64,000 nt of DNA, from positions 327,288 to 391,287 of the forward strand of contig NZ_JAQZSG010000001.1 of the NCBI RefSeq assembly GCF_028745515.1, in the 5' to 3' direction. The translations under genes were made by a program, and so were the position numbers. The number at the start of each line of letters is the position of its first letter. Within the stretch, counting starts at the first letter, position 1. The notes below the pieces were generated by a model that saw nothing but the letters and a program-made list of their open reading frames with translations, ran no database searches and was not told the origin of the DNA. Positions 9,644 to 17,550 of the stretch are shown in pieces. This DNA comes from Paenibacillus thermotolerans (GTDB lineage Bacteria > Bacillota > Bacilli > Paenibacillales > YIM-B00363).

Positions 9644-10555
9644 TTACAGCCATTTGCTGAGATCCCTCTCCCGCAAAAAGGTCAAGAACGTAACCGCCGA
9701 AATCGGCAGGAGGGTCGTTTTTAAATACATCGCGTAAAAATGCCTCATGAACCGGATTTCGCGCAAGGGCACCATCTTGAGCACCCCGAGGGCGAGCTCA
9801 TGCTTGACGGACGATTGCGACAAAAACGTGATGCCGAGCCCGGCTTCGACCGCCGACTTGACTGCGCCGGTGCTCCCGAGCTCCATGACGATTTTCATCG
9901 ACGCGGGGTCGATCGAGGCGCGGCGCAGCTCCTGCTCCATCACCTGGCGCGTCCCGGAGCCCTGCTCCCGCAGCACGAACGGATATGTGAGCACATCCTC
10001 AAGCGTAACTTCCGGCAAAGACAGCAGCGGATGTCCGTCGGGCACGATCAGCTTCAGCTCATCGCTGAGCACCGGCTCCGTATGAACATCCGGATGGACG
10101 ACCGGCGCTTCAATTAATCCGAACGTAAGCTGATGGCGCGTCATTTCTTCAAGAATTTGCGTCGTGTTCATCACTTTCATCTGGATCGCAATGTTCGGGT
10201 ATTCCTGGTTAAAAGGCCCGAGCAGCCTTGGCAGCACATATTCCCCGACCGTCAGGCTGGCGCCCAGCTGCAGCCTGCCCTCCAGCATATGCGTAAATTT
10301 GGATAAGGCGATATCCGTCTCCTTCACGAGCTCGATGCTTCTGCGGGCGTAAGGGAGAAGCGCTTTCCCCGCGTCCGAAAGTTCGATTTTTTTGGTGGAA
10401 CGGATAAACAATTTCGTTCCGAAATATTCCTCAAGCGCTTGAACCTGCATGGTCACAGCGGGCTGAGTCATATGAAGGGCGGCAGCGGCCGCAGAGAAGC
10501 TGCCCTTCTCGGCCACCGTATGAAATATATGCAGTTGATGAAAGCTTAGCGCCAT
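9644..10555 (-). CDS. LysR-family transcriptional regulator
   Basis: A 303-aa LysR regulator. The N-terminal winged helix (residues 1-60, LHIFHTVAEKGSFSAAAAAL...TQPAVTMQVQALEEYFG) is followed by a periplasmic-binding-like effector domain (about 90-295). The sequence looks like the CysL/YeiE-type branch, but the effector cannot be told from sequence. It heads a three-gene operon with PHP and galU; the PHP ribosome binding site begins at its stop. An extended -10 promoter lies about 95 nt upstream. The convergent or divergent target gene usual for LysR proteins is absent, so the target may be its own operon or remote. Confidence 0.9.
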   Translation of the reverse strand: MALSFHQLHIFHTVAEKGSFSAAAAALHMTQPAVTMQVQALEEYFGTKLFIRSTKKIELSDAGKALLPYARRSIELVKETDIALSKFTHMLEGRLQLGASLTVGEYVLPRLLGPFNQEYPNIAIQMKVMNTTQILEEMTRHQLTFGLIEAPVVHPDVHTEPVLSDELKLIVPDGHPLLSLPEVTLEDVLTYPFVLREQGSGTRQVMEQELRRASIDPASMKIVMELGSTGAVKSAVEAGLGITFLSQSSVKHELALGVLKMVPLREIRFMRHFYAMYLKTTLLPISAVTFLTFLRERDLSKWL

Positions 10556-10647
10556 ATGAGCTCACCGCTTTACGAGTTTTTTATAACTAACGAGATCGGC
10601 AATTGTTTAGTTTCAACAAAACCTTTCGCCAATCGCGGTCTTGCTAC

Positions 10648-10653
10648 ATTATA
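10648..10653 (-). promoter_or_regulatory. Extended -10 promoter of the LysR-PHP-galU operon
   Basis: TATAAT preceded by TGG (extended -10, TGnTATAAT) on the minus strand, about 95 nt before the LysR start. The -35 region (TTTTTC) is weak and overlaps the T-run of the upstream terminator. Confidence 0.65.
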
Positions 10654-10670
10654 CCAGAGTGCAGCGGCAT

Positions 10671-10703
10671 GAAAAAAGCGCGGGGCTAACGCACACACCG
10701 CGC
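10671..10703 (-). terminator. Terminator of the 10706-11143 gene
   Basis: GCGCGG (10678-10683) pairs with CCGCGC (10698-10703); on the minus strand it is followed by TTTTTT. Confidence 0.85.
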
Positions 10704-10705
10704 CT

Positions 10706-11143
10706 TCATCTTTTTTTTCTGCCGTTTTTGATCAACGTCATCCGTCTCGAGTGGCGAAGCCACGAATAATACGTCCGCAAATCCCTTAGCTCCATCGTTT
10801 CCGACATCCTGCCTAAGAACGTTACGACGATCATCTTTTCCAGAGGCTTGCCCTCAAGATCCATATGGCGGTCGGAAGGCGCAAACTCGGCGACGAACAC
10901 CAAATCGTCCTCTACCGTATACACATCCTGTTCGTTTCGGTAATAGGAACGGATCGTCCCTTTCTTCAGATGCTCCCAAAGAAATGCGCAAATATCGTCG
11001 GTGCCCGTTTTCTCCGATTCCACCCGGTTCGTCCACCGTTCCTTGGCGTGATTCGTCACGATAATGTCGGCGATTCTTTTGTCCCCCAGCTGCACGAAAA
11101 ATGATTCGTAAGTCCCCCACCGTTCCGTCGCTTTATCCTTCAT
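10706..11143 (-). CDS. Conserved hypothetical protein, 145 aa
   Basis: I do not recognise this family. It is a soluble, basic protein with no signal peptide or membrane helix. Visible features are IIVTNHAKERWTNRVE (residues 27-42, reminiscent of the HAxxR motif of small DUF4258-type RNase-like proteins, a weak resemblance) and the C-terminal sequence LRTYYSWLRHSRRMTLIKNG. GGAGGAG lies 5 nt before the ATG, and a terminator follows, so it is a real single-gene unit. It lies downstream of ylbG on the same strand with its own spacer. Confidence 0.75.
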   Translation of the reverse strand: MKDKATERWGTYESFFVQLGDKRIADIIVTNHAKERWTNRVESEKTGTDDICAFLWEHLKKGTIRSYYRNEQDVYTVEDDLVFVAEFAPSDRHMDLEGKPLEKMIVVTFLGRMSETMELRDLRTYYSWLRHSRRMTLIKNGRKKR

Positions 11144-11226
11144 TCGTCTCCTCCGCTGTACGGCCGCCGCCTTTGTTATTTCTCATATTACAACAGGAAA
11201 TTAACTTTTCCAGCGAAAAAGAAACG

Positions 11227-11270
11227 CATAAAAAATGCCTCCCGCCGAAACGGAAGGCATTGCTTTTTTT
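11227..11270 (-). terminator. ylbG terminator
   Basis: AATGCCT (11234-11240) pairs with AGGCATT (11255-11261). A T-run follows on the minus strand, and a second one on the plus strand, so it may work in both directions. Confidence 0.85.
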
Positions 11271-11282
11271 CTAAAAATGTGC

Positions 11283-11546
11283 TTAGTAGGTATAAAATCT
11301 CGTTTTGTCCGGTATCGTATTGTTGTATTCCGTAGGTATTTCTGCCCGGTAAGACCGTTCTACTTTCTTTACGTAAGGCAATCGTTGTATACTTTTTATC
11401 GTCTCCTCCGCACGGTCGGCATGGACGTAAAGCACCGCATAAAACATCTTTTTGGAGATGTAGTGAAGCGTTCCGTATTTCTCAAGATTCCGTGCGGATT
11501 TCGTATCGGATAACCAGACAATGATACCGAGCCGTTCCACAAACAT
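11283..11546 (-). CDS. ylbG: YlbG family protein (DUF2129)
   Basis: An 87-aa protein matching B. subtilis YlbG: IIVWLSDTKSARNLEKYG, then LHYISKKMFYAVLYV, then LPYVKKVERSYR. Function unknown. In Bacillus it is the direct neighbour of ylbF; here the two are 1.4 kb apart with an asparaginase gene on the opposite strand between them. GGGGAA lies about 6 nt before the ATG. A terminator follows directly. Confidence 0.92.
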   Translation of the reverse strand: MFVERLGIIVWLSDTKSARNLEKYGTLHYISKKMFYAVLYVHADRAEETIKSIQRLPYVKKVERSYRAEIPTEYNNTIPDKTRFYTY

Positions 11547-11630
11547 GAGTATTCCCCATTTCCAAGTGAGACTGGTACTTCTTATGGATACTATTATAAC
11601 AGAAAATTGTCGAATGGAGCGTCGATCTTC

Positions 11631-12638
11631 ATGTCCGAATCAATTCAGCTGATCCATATGATGAGAGGATCCGTCATCGAGTCCGTTCACCGCGGCCATA
11701 TGGCCGTCGTGGACACGAGCGGGAAGCTTGCCGCCGGAGCGGGAAATCCCGATTATGTTACGTATGCCAGATCGTCCGCGAAATTTATACAGGCGGTGCC
11801 GGTCGTTGCGTCCGGCGCAGCCGAGGCGTTCGGTTACAACGAGCGGGAGATCGCAGTGATGTGCGCTTCCCACGGCGGCGAGCAGCGGCACGTGGAAACC
11901 GTCGCGGGCATGCTCGGCAAGCTCGGGATCGGGCCGGAGATGCTGCTTTGCGGCGCTCACGCCCCGTACCATAAACCGTCGGCGGAAGCGCTCGCGCTGG
12001 AAGGAAAAAAGCCGACCGCTCTTCACAACAACTGCTCCGGCAAGCATACCGGGATGCTTACGTTAGCCGTTCACATGGGGGCGCCGCTCGAGACGTACTT
12101 GGAGCCGGATCACCCCGTTCAGAAGCGAATGCTCGCGACCTACGCCGCGTTCGCCGGGATCCCCGAGGATTCCATTGCCATCGGCGTGGACGGCTGCGGC
12201 GTTCCCGTGTACGGCACGCCGCTCAAAAACATCGCGCTCGCCTTCGCCCGCCTCGGGACGCCTGCAGATCCGCTTCCTTCCGAAGCGTGCCGCACGATCG
12301 TCGGCGCCGTTTCGAAGCATCCGCACATGATCGCAGGCGAAGGCCGGTTCGACACCGCGCTGATCATCGCTACGAACGGCAAGCTTGTCGGGAAGATGGG
12401 CGCGGAAGGCGTATTCGCGGTGACGATGCCGGGGTCGGGACTTGCTTTGGCGAGCAAAATCGAGGACGGCAATCAACGGGCGAATTATCCGGCCGTTACC
12501 GAGGCGCTGCTGCAGCTCGGATGGCTGACACCGGAAGAGAGCGAAAAGCTGTCGTCGTTTCATCGCCCCGTCATCAAAAACTGGGCCGGCACGGAGGTCG
12601 GCCGCACCGTGCCGGTGTTCAAGCTGGATCGATTCTGA
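11631..12638 (+). CDS. Type II asparaginase (Rhizobium etli AnsA-like, PF06089)
   Basis: A 335-aa protein of the Asparaginase_II family, unrelated to the classic E. coli enzymes; hydrolyses asparagine to aspartate and ammonia. Visible family blocks: MRGSVIESVHRGHMAVVD at the N-terminus, CASHGGEQRH, LHNNCSGKHTGML, the GVDGCGVPVYG loop and SKHPHMIAGEGRFDTA. The zinc-binding and active-site Cys/Ser/Lys cluster lies in these conserved blocks. The start at 11631 (MSESIQ) is preferred over an in-frame TTG at 11607. No signal peptide, so probably cytoplasmic. It sits inside the otherwise conserved ylbF-ylbG pair. Confidence 0.88.
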   Translation: MSESIQLIHMMRGSVIESVHRGHMAVVDTSGKLAAGAGNPDYVTYARSSAKFIQAVPVVASGAAEAFGYNEREIAVMCASHGGEQRHVETVAGMLGKLGIGPEMLLCGAHAPYHKPSAEALALEGKKPTALHNNCSGKHTGMLTLAVHMGAPLETYLEPDHPVQKRMLATYAAFAGIPEDSIAIGVDGCGVPVYGTPLKNIALAFARLGTPADPLPSEACRTIVGAVSKHPHMIAGEGRFDTALIIATNGKLVGKMGAEGVFAVTMPGSGLALASKIEDGNQRANYPAVTEALLQLGWLTPEESEKLSSFHRPVIKNWAGTEVGRTVPVFKLDRF

Positions 12639-12640
12639 TA

Positions 12641-12842
12641 AATGGCGGCTCGCTCTAACGGACAAGGATGCAGTTATTCGGCGTTTTGAATGGAGTTTGC
12701 AGTTGTAACGGACACCGTAGCAGTTATTGCCTCGAAAAAACAGGGATCAGCGCCAAAAATCGGGGTTTAGCGTCTGTAGTGTCCGTTAGCGGCATGACGG
12801 TGGGGAAAATGGCGATATAACGTCTGTGGTGTCCGTTAGCAA
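12641..12842. repeat. Intergenic repeat family A: two forward and two inverted copies
   Basis: Four copies of a ~24-bp element with core TAACGGACAC: forward at 12655-12678 and 12705-12728, inverted at 12767-12790 and 12816-12840. The forward pair and the inverted pair each repeat at 50 bp. The region lies between the convergent asparaginase and ylbF genes, has no ORF, and can fold into a long imperfect hairpin. Confidence 0.85.
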
Positions 12843-12844
12843 CG

Positions 12845-12897
12845 AAAAAAAGATGCGTCCGCCAAGGAAGCTTACGGCTTCCCTTGGCGGACGCATC
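12845..12897 (-). terminator. ylbF terminator
   Basis: A stem of about 20 bp (GATGCGTCCGCCAAGG against its complement) with a short loop, followed on the minus strand by seven T. Confidence 0.93.
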
Positions 12898-12908
12898 CGT
12901 TATGTTCG

Positions 12909-13364
12909 TCACCCGCAGCTGCTGCAGCCGCCCGAGCAGCCGCCCGTGCCGCAGCTCGATCCGCTTTTCGGCAGCGGATCGTTGCTTGGAACCTTAACTG
13001 ATTCCGACACCGCATGCGCAATAACTTCGGATACGTCATACAGCAGCTTATCGAGCGCATCCTCCGCCTTCTTGAATTCGCGGATCGACTCGACTCGTTC
13101 CATCTCCGCTTCGATCGCCTTTACATCGTTCAATGCGGCGTGATAGTCGGGATGAAAGTGCCCGAACCGTTCGCACTCCTCGAACCGCTCCTTCGCCTTC
13201 GCCATTTTCCGGATGATCGCTTTCGCCGCCTCGTCCTTCGCAGCGCGCTCCTTCCAGAACAAATATTGCGCGACCTCGCTGGATCGGAGCAGCGCGTTCC
13301 CGAGTTCGTCCGCTTTATCTAAAAGAGCAGGGAAATCCATTATATGTCTTTCGGCTATGCTCAT
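12909..13364 (-). CDS. ylbF: YlbF/RicF, Ric complex subunit with C-terminal cysteine cluster
   Basis: A 151-aa protein. With YmcA (RicA) and YaaT (RicT), RicF binds [4Fe-4S] clusters and directs RNase Y mRNA maturation, and it affects competence, sporulation and biofilm in B. subtilis. Seen: the helical Com_YlbF domain (residues 9-125, with QYLFWKERAAKDE and ECERFGHFHPDYHAAL), and a tail with four cysteines in CGTGGCSGGCSSCG that fits cluster binding. The start is set by GAGG 8 nt upstream; an ATG eight codons later is the alternative. Confidence 0.92.
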   Translation of the reverse strand: MSIAERHIMDFPALLDKADELGNALLRSSEVAQYLFWKERAAKDEAAKAIIRKMAKAKERFEECERFGHFHPDYHAALNDVKAIEAEMERVESIREFKKAEDALDKLLYDVSEVIAHAVSESVKVPSNDPLPKSGSSCGTGGCSGGCSSCG

Positions 13365-13462
13365 TCCATCAACCTCGGATTTGCAAAATAAGATACAACT
13401 TCATCATATCATATTTGCGCGAGCAATGAAGAAGGAAAAACATTGCTTGCCCTAAGGCGCCG

Positions 13463-15232
13463 TTATTCCGGCAAGAGCAGCTGCGCCTCCGCCCATTCCT
13501 CGATCGCAATCCGCGCCTCCGCTCCGTCCATATATCCGACCGCGAACCACCGATCGTTCATCCGCTCCATCCTGCGAGGGTAGAACGTCTTCAGCTCTCC
13601 GTCTCTTCCGAGCTTTACATTCGTCCTCAGGCGAACCGCCGTCTCCACCAAATCCCGCATGGTCGACAGATGGTAGCGGCGCAGCTGCTTGATCCAAGCT
13701 TGCGGCACCTGCTCGGCCAGACGCACGCTTTCCGGTGCGGGCGGAGCGGGATCCACCGGGAACAAAGCGGCTGTCCGCCTGGAGTATACGAGCCCGCCGG
13801 GCGACTCCGGAGACTTCCCTTCCTCTGCGGAAGGAGGCGGCACCTCGCCTTCTTCCTTACGCGGATCATAGCCTTGCCGCTTGAGCACGTCGAACAATTC
13901 GTCGGCCATCCCGCTTCGAACGATGAGATCGCGGTCTCCGACGAGAGTTATCACGTAAGGCGCCGTCATCGGATGCGACCGGATGTCCTCGGCATCCTTC
14001 GAATCCCGGCAGCGAAGCAGCGTTACGTTCTCCATCGTCACCGTCCCGTACCGGCTCCCCCAGCCCCGCACCGTCTCCTCGACGTTCGAGGGCACCCCGT
14101 GCTTCGAGCCGCGGCGCAGCAGCTCCGTCACGTCCTCGGCGCTCATGCCCAGATCCAGAGCGCGCGTCAACGATTCCTTCGTCAAACGGTATTTTTCCAG
14201 CTCTTCGCCGCCGGCGTACTGGCAGCAGGCTTCCAGCCCCCAGCGGAGAGAGAACGGGACGCCGGGCGGAACAAGCACCTCGAAATCGGGCTGCACGTAC
14301 CAGGTTCCCGCCTCTTCCGCGCCATCCGGATCCTGCTTCCACCTTACGGCATCCTCCTCGCCGTGCAAATTTCCAAGCTCAAGCCAGCCGAAGGCACGCA
14401 TCGGACGCAGCCAGCACGCTCGAATCGCGTCCTCGAGCTCCGCTTGCGTCCGTCCGCCTTGCGGCACGCCGGCGCTCAGCAGCAGCTCGGTCATTCGGCT
14501 TACGCTCGTCCATTGCCCCGCGGGGAGCGACTGCAGCAAGGCGGCGGCATGCTGCAGCCATACATCGCTCGGCATGTACACCTCCCGCCAAATCGCCAGC
14601 AGCCGCTCGTTCATCTCGCGGCGGGAGCGGCCGAGCCACTCTTCGAGCCGCTTCGGGTTAGCGGCGATCCGGTCTACGCCTCCGGTAAGCAGGCCGAGAC
14701 GGAGCGCCATGTCGTAGACGACGGCGAACGCAATCCCGTATTTATCCTGATGCAGATAGCTGTTCTGCAAACCCGCGAGCTCTTCGTCGGAGACGTCCAG
14801 CCTCTCGGATAAGCGCTGCAAGTCCCGCTTATGAAGCGTCCCCTTCTGCGTCAGCGGGAGAAGAGTATAACGCGCCGCCGAAAGCAGGCCGAACAGCAAT
14901 GAGGCAATGCCGCGTCTCGGCTCGTAGGACGGAACGATTCGACCTGCGGGAATCGCAAGCGATTCGCCGCCGCCGACAAACAGCTGCTGCCAATATACGA
15001 ATACGCCGTCAGCCAGCGTGTGGATGCGTTCGCCCCACGCCTTTTTCCGCGTCGTTACGATTCCCCTCCTGCGCAGTCCCGCCACCCCCGCCTCGGCCTC
15101 CCAGCCCGTCAGCTCCCAAGGTGCGGCGGCTTCCAGCGCCTCGCACGTAAAAGGCTCCTCGGCAAAATGAATCACGATGGCGCGGAGCGTTTTTTCCTCC
15201 GTTCCGCTTAATTGCGGCTTCTGTCCGATCAT
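13463..15232 (-). CDS. Helicase-associated (XPB N-terminal-like, Helicase_C_3) partner protein
   Basis: A 589-aa protein without ATPase motifs, translated from an ATGA overlap with the XPB gene (ribosome binding site GGAGG, 7 nt). The N-terminal half is a helical, winged-helix-like region (about 10-75 and 110-300). Residues 311-410 form a domain clearly homologous to residues 6-111 of the adjacent XPB: both run VQxDxxVLxxxG, YRxTxxSL, then KxGVPxxVEExV and LLxCxD. The C-terminal region (about 420-589) has WYVQ-type and Pro-rich segments of unknown role. Inferred to be an obligate partner of XPB, by analogy with p52/Tfb2 of TFIIH. I saw no nuclease motif, unlike archaeal Bax1. Confidence 0.85.
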   Translation of the reverse strand: MIGQKPQLSGTEEKTLRAIVIHFAEEPFTCEALEAAAPWELTGWEAEAGVAGLRRRGIVTTRKKAWGERIHTLADGVFVYWQQLFVGGGESLAIPAGRIVPSYEPRRGIASLLFGLLSAARYTLLPLTQKGTLHKRDLQRLSERLDVSDEELAGLQNSYLHQDKYGIAFAVVYDMALRLGLLTGGVDRIAANPKRLEEWLGRSRREMNERLLAIWREVYMPSDVWLQHAAALLQSLPAGQWTSVSRMTELLLSAGVPQGGRTQAELEDAIRACWLRPMRAFGWLELGNLHGEEDAVRWKQDPDGAEEAGTWYVQPDFEVLVPPGVPFSLRWGLEACCQYAGGEELEKYRLTKESLTRALDLGMSAEDVTELLRRGSKHGVPSNVEETVRGWGSRYGTVTMENVTLLRCRDSKDAEDIRSHPMTAPYVITLVGDRDLIVRSGMADELFDVLKRQGYDPRKEEGEVPPPSAEEGKSPESPGGLVYSRRTAALFPVDPAPPAPESVRLAEQVPQAWIKQLRRYHLSTMRDLVETAVRLRTNVKLGRDGELKTFYPRRMERMNDRWFAVGYMDGAEARIAIEEWAEAQLLLPE

Positions 15233-16920
15233 CGATACGCCTCCTCCGGTAACAGCTTCTCCGCCGCATCGGCCACTTGATACCTGTATCCTTGCTCGAC
15301 CAAAAACATTTGCCGCTTCAGCGCGTAGTCCTGCTCTCTCGAATCTTTCGTCACGACGGTATAAAAATAAGCGGTATTGTCCCCGCGTTTGGGCCGGAGC
15401 ACGCGGCCGAGACGCTGCGCCTCCTCCTGCCTGGATCCGAAGCTTCCCGAAACTTGGATCGCAACGGACGCATCCGGAAGGTCGATCGCAAAGTTGGCGA
15501 CCTTCGATACGACCAGCAGCCGAAGCTCGCCCCGCTTAAATTTCCGGTACAGCACCTCACGCTGCTCGTGCGGCGTCTCTCCGGTAATAAGCGGTGCGCC
15601 GAACTGCTCGGAAATCCGATGCAGCTGATCGAGATACTGCCCGATGACCAGCGTCTGCTCGCCGTCATGCATGGAAAGCAGACGCTCGACAGCCTTCAGC
15701 TTCTCGACGTTTTCCCCGGCAATCCGGTGCTGCTCGCGCGAAGCGGCGCCGCGGTATTCCCTCGACGTCGCTTCGTCCATGGACACCCGGATTTCGCGGC
15801 AGCGCACATCGGCAATCCAGCCCTGCGCTTCGAGCTCCTTCCACGGCACCTCAAACCGCTTCGGGCCGACGAGTGAGAACACGTCGTCCTCGCGGCTGTC
15901 TTCGCGAATGAGCGTTGCGGTCAACCCGAGCCGCCGCGTCGCTTGAATTTCCGCCGTCGCGCGGAATACCGGAGCCGGCAGCATATGTACCTCGTCGTAA
16001 ATAATGAGTCCCCAGCTGCGCTCCCGAAACAGGCGCATATGCGAATAAGGGGAGTCCTTCGATTTGCGGTGCGTCAGCATCTGATACGTAGCGATCGTGA
16101 TCGGTTTGACTTGCTTGCGATCGCCGCCGTATTCGCCGACCTCCTCCTCGGTCAGCTCCGTCTTATCCAGCAGCTCTTCCTTCCACTGCCGGACGGAGGT
16201 CGAATTGGACGTTAGGATCAATGTGGCGCAGCCCAGCCGCGCCATCGCGAATATCCCAATAACGGTTTTTCCGGCGCCGCACGGCAGTACGAGCACGCCG
16301 CTCCCGCCCTCGGCGCTGCCCCCACGGTAAAACGCCTCCACCGCCCGCTCCTGGTAATCCCGCAGCTGAAACGGTTTTCCGCTCGCCGAAACGGTCCGGA
16401 TGCGGATCGGAACCGTCTCGCTCTCCGCATACCCCGCAACATCCTCTACCGGATAGCCGAGCTTTAGCAGCTCCTGTTTAATTTCGCCCCGTTCCGCCGG
16501 CTTAACGCCGATGGCCCCCAGCTCCCGGTAGCCGTCGAAATACCGGAACATCGAGCCGTAGCCTTCGATTCGACGAAGCACAGTTTCGTCGTCGCAAGTA
16601 AGCAGCAGCCTGCTTCCCTCCTGCACCAGACGAAGCAATCCGAACCGGTTTACAAAAGATGTGACGAACTCCTCCACTTTTTTGGGAACGCCGAATTTCG
16701 CGTGCTCGGAAAGGGCGTGAACAATCGAATCCGCCGTCCAGCCCGAGGCGGCGGCATTCCAAAGCGATAATGGCGTAATTCGGTATGTATGCAAATGCTC
16801 TGGGCTTTTCCATAAATCGGCGAAGCCGTTCAGCGCCTTTCTTGCCTCTTCGGCTTTCCCGTGACCCGTTTCCAGCAGCACGGTATTATCGTTCTGCACG
16901 ATGATCGGCTTGTCCGTCAT
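15229..16920 (-). CDS. XPB/Ssl2-like superfamily 2 DNA helicase
   Basis: A 563-aa 3'-5' DNA translocase of the XPB family. Residues 6-111 are the XPB N-terminal domain; residues 135-180 are a damage-recognition-like segment. Helicase motifs: Walker A PCGAGKT (213-219), DEVH box (309-312), GLTAT (332-336), the XPB-specific RED motif at R339-E340-D341, and QRLGRVLRP (motif VI) near residue 490. Bacterial XPB unwinds DNA and is thought to act in repair or transcription-linked processes; its cellular role in Firmicutes is not settled. It is coupled by a 4-nt overlap to its partner. GGGGGTGA lies 9 nt before the start. Confidence 0.93.
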   Translation of the reverse strand: MTDKPIIVQNDNTVLLETGHGKAEEARKALNGFADLWKSPEHLHTYRITPLSLWNAAASGWTADSIVHALSEHAKFGVPKKVEEFVTSFVNRFGLLRLVQEGSRLLLTCDDETVLRRIEGYGSMFRYFDGYRELGAIGVKPAERGEIKQELLKLGYPVEDVAGYAESETVPIRIRTVSASGKPFQLRDYQERAVEAFYRGGSAEGGSGVLVLPCGAGKTVIGIFAMARLGCATLILTSNSTSVRQWKEELLDKTELTEEEVGEYGGDRKQVKPITIATYQMLTHRKSKDSPYSHMRLFRERSWGLIIYDEVHMLPAPVFRATAEIQATRRLGLTATLIREDSREDDVFSLVGPKRFEVPWKELEAQGWIADVRCREIRVSMDEATSREYRGAASREQHRIAGENVEKLKAVERLLSMHDGEQTLVIGQYLDQLHRISEQFGAPLITGETPHEQREVLYRKFKRGELRLLVVSKVANFAIDLPDASVAIQVSGSFGSRQEEAQRLGRVLRPKRGDNTAYFYTVVTKDSREQDYALKRQMFLVEQGYRYQVADAAEKLLPEEAYR

Positions 16921-16942
16921 GAAAATAATTCACCCCCGCTTA

Positions 16943-16979
16943 CAAATAAACTCCGTTTTCCTGTAGAAGGAAAACGGAG
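16943..16979 (-). terminator. Terminator after the CBS-domain gene
   Basis: CTCCGTTTTCCT (16951-16962) pairs with AGGAAAACGGAG (16968-16979), followed on the minus strand by TTTATTTG. It isolates the XPB operon from upstream transcription. Confidence 0.8.
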
Positions 16980-16992
16980 CGGAAACGATTCT

Positions 16993-17451
16993 TCACGATT
17001 TCATCGAAGTACTGCCGACCGTGTTGCGCTGCTCGGAAATTTTGCTGAGCGCTTCTCCCGCTTCGTCCTCCGTCATATCCCGAACGGCCAAGTCGCCGAT
17101 CGCCACGACGCCGATCAATTCGTTGTTTTCGATGACCGGCAGACGGCGAATTTGATTTTTCGCCATCAGCTTGGCGCATTCATCGACCGAGGTGTCCTTC
17201 GTCACCGTAATGACCTGCTGATCGCTCATGACCTCTTTGACGGCGGTGGAGCCGGAGTGCTTCTCCGCATATCCGCGAATGACGAGGTCTCGGTCGGTAA
17301 TGACGCCGAGCAGCTGCTTGCCTTCCACAACCGGAACAAAGCCGATATTGTGAAGCTTCATCTTCAGCGCGACTTCGTAAATATTATCCTTCAACGTCAC
17401 CGTTACAATGTCCGTTTCCATAATTTCGGCAACGGTTTTGACCGTTTTCAT
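16993..17451 (-). CDS. CBS-domain pair protein (YhcV-like)
   Basis: A 152-aa protein consisting almost entirely of two CBS domains (residues 8-62 and 72-130). Signatures: VAEIMETDIVTVTLKDNIYEVA, LLGVITDRDLVIRG, VKEVMSDQQVITVTKDTSVD and LIGVVAIGDLAV. Such stand-alone pairs bind adenine nucleotides and are thought to sense energy state; partner unknown. GGAGGAG lies 5-6 nt before the ATG. It stands between the M20 hydrolase and the XPB operon with its own terminator. Confidence 0.9.
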   Translation of the reverse strand: MKTVKTVAEIMETDIVTVTLKDNIYEVALKMKLHNIGFVPVVEGKQLLGVITDRDLVIRGYAEKHSGSTAVKEVMSDQQVITVTKDTSVDECAKLMAKNQIRRLPVIENNELIGVVAIGDLAVRDMTEDEAGEALSKISEQRNTVGSTSMKS

Positions 17452-17550
17452 CGAATCTCCTCCTGCTTGGGTAAAGGATCAAAGCTGTATGCCTTCATGT
17501 CGGCATATTTTGCGTTCTCCCTTAGAATCCCCAAACGGAAGCCGTTCCAT

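Noticed and set aside
12641..12842. CRISPR array
   Set aside because: Repeats occur in both orientations with imperfect copies and no cas genes in the window.
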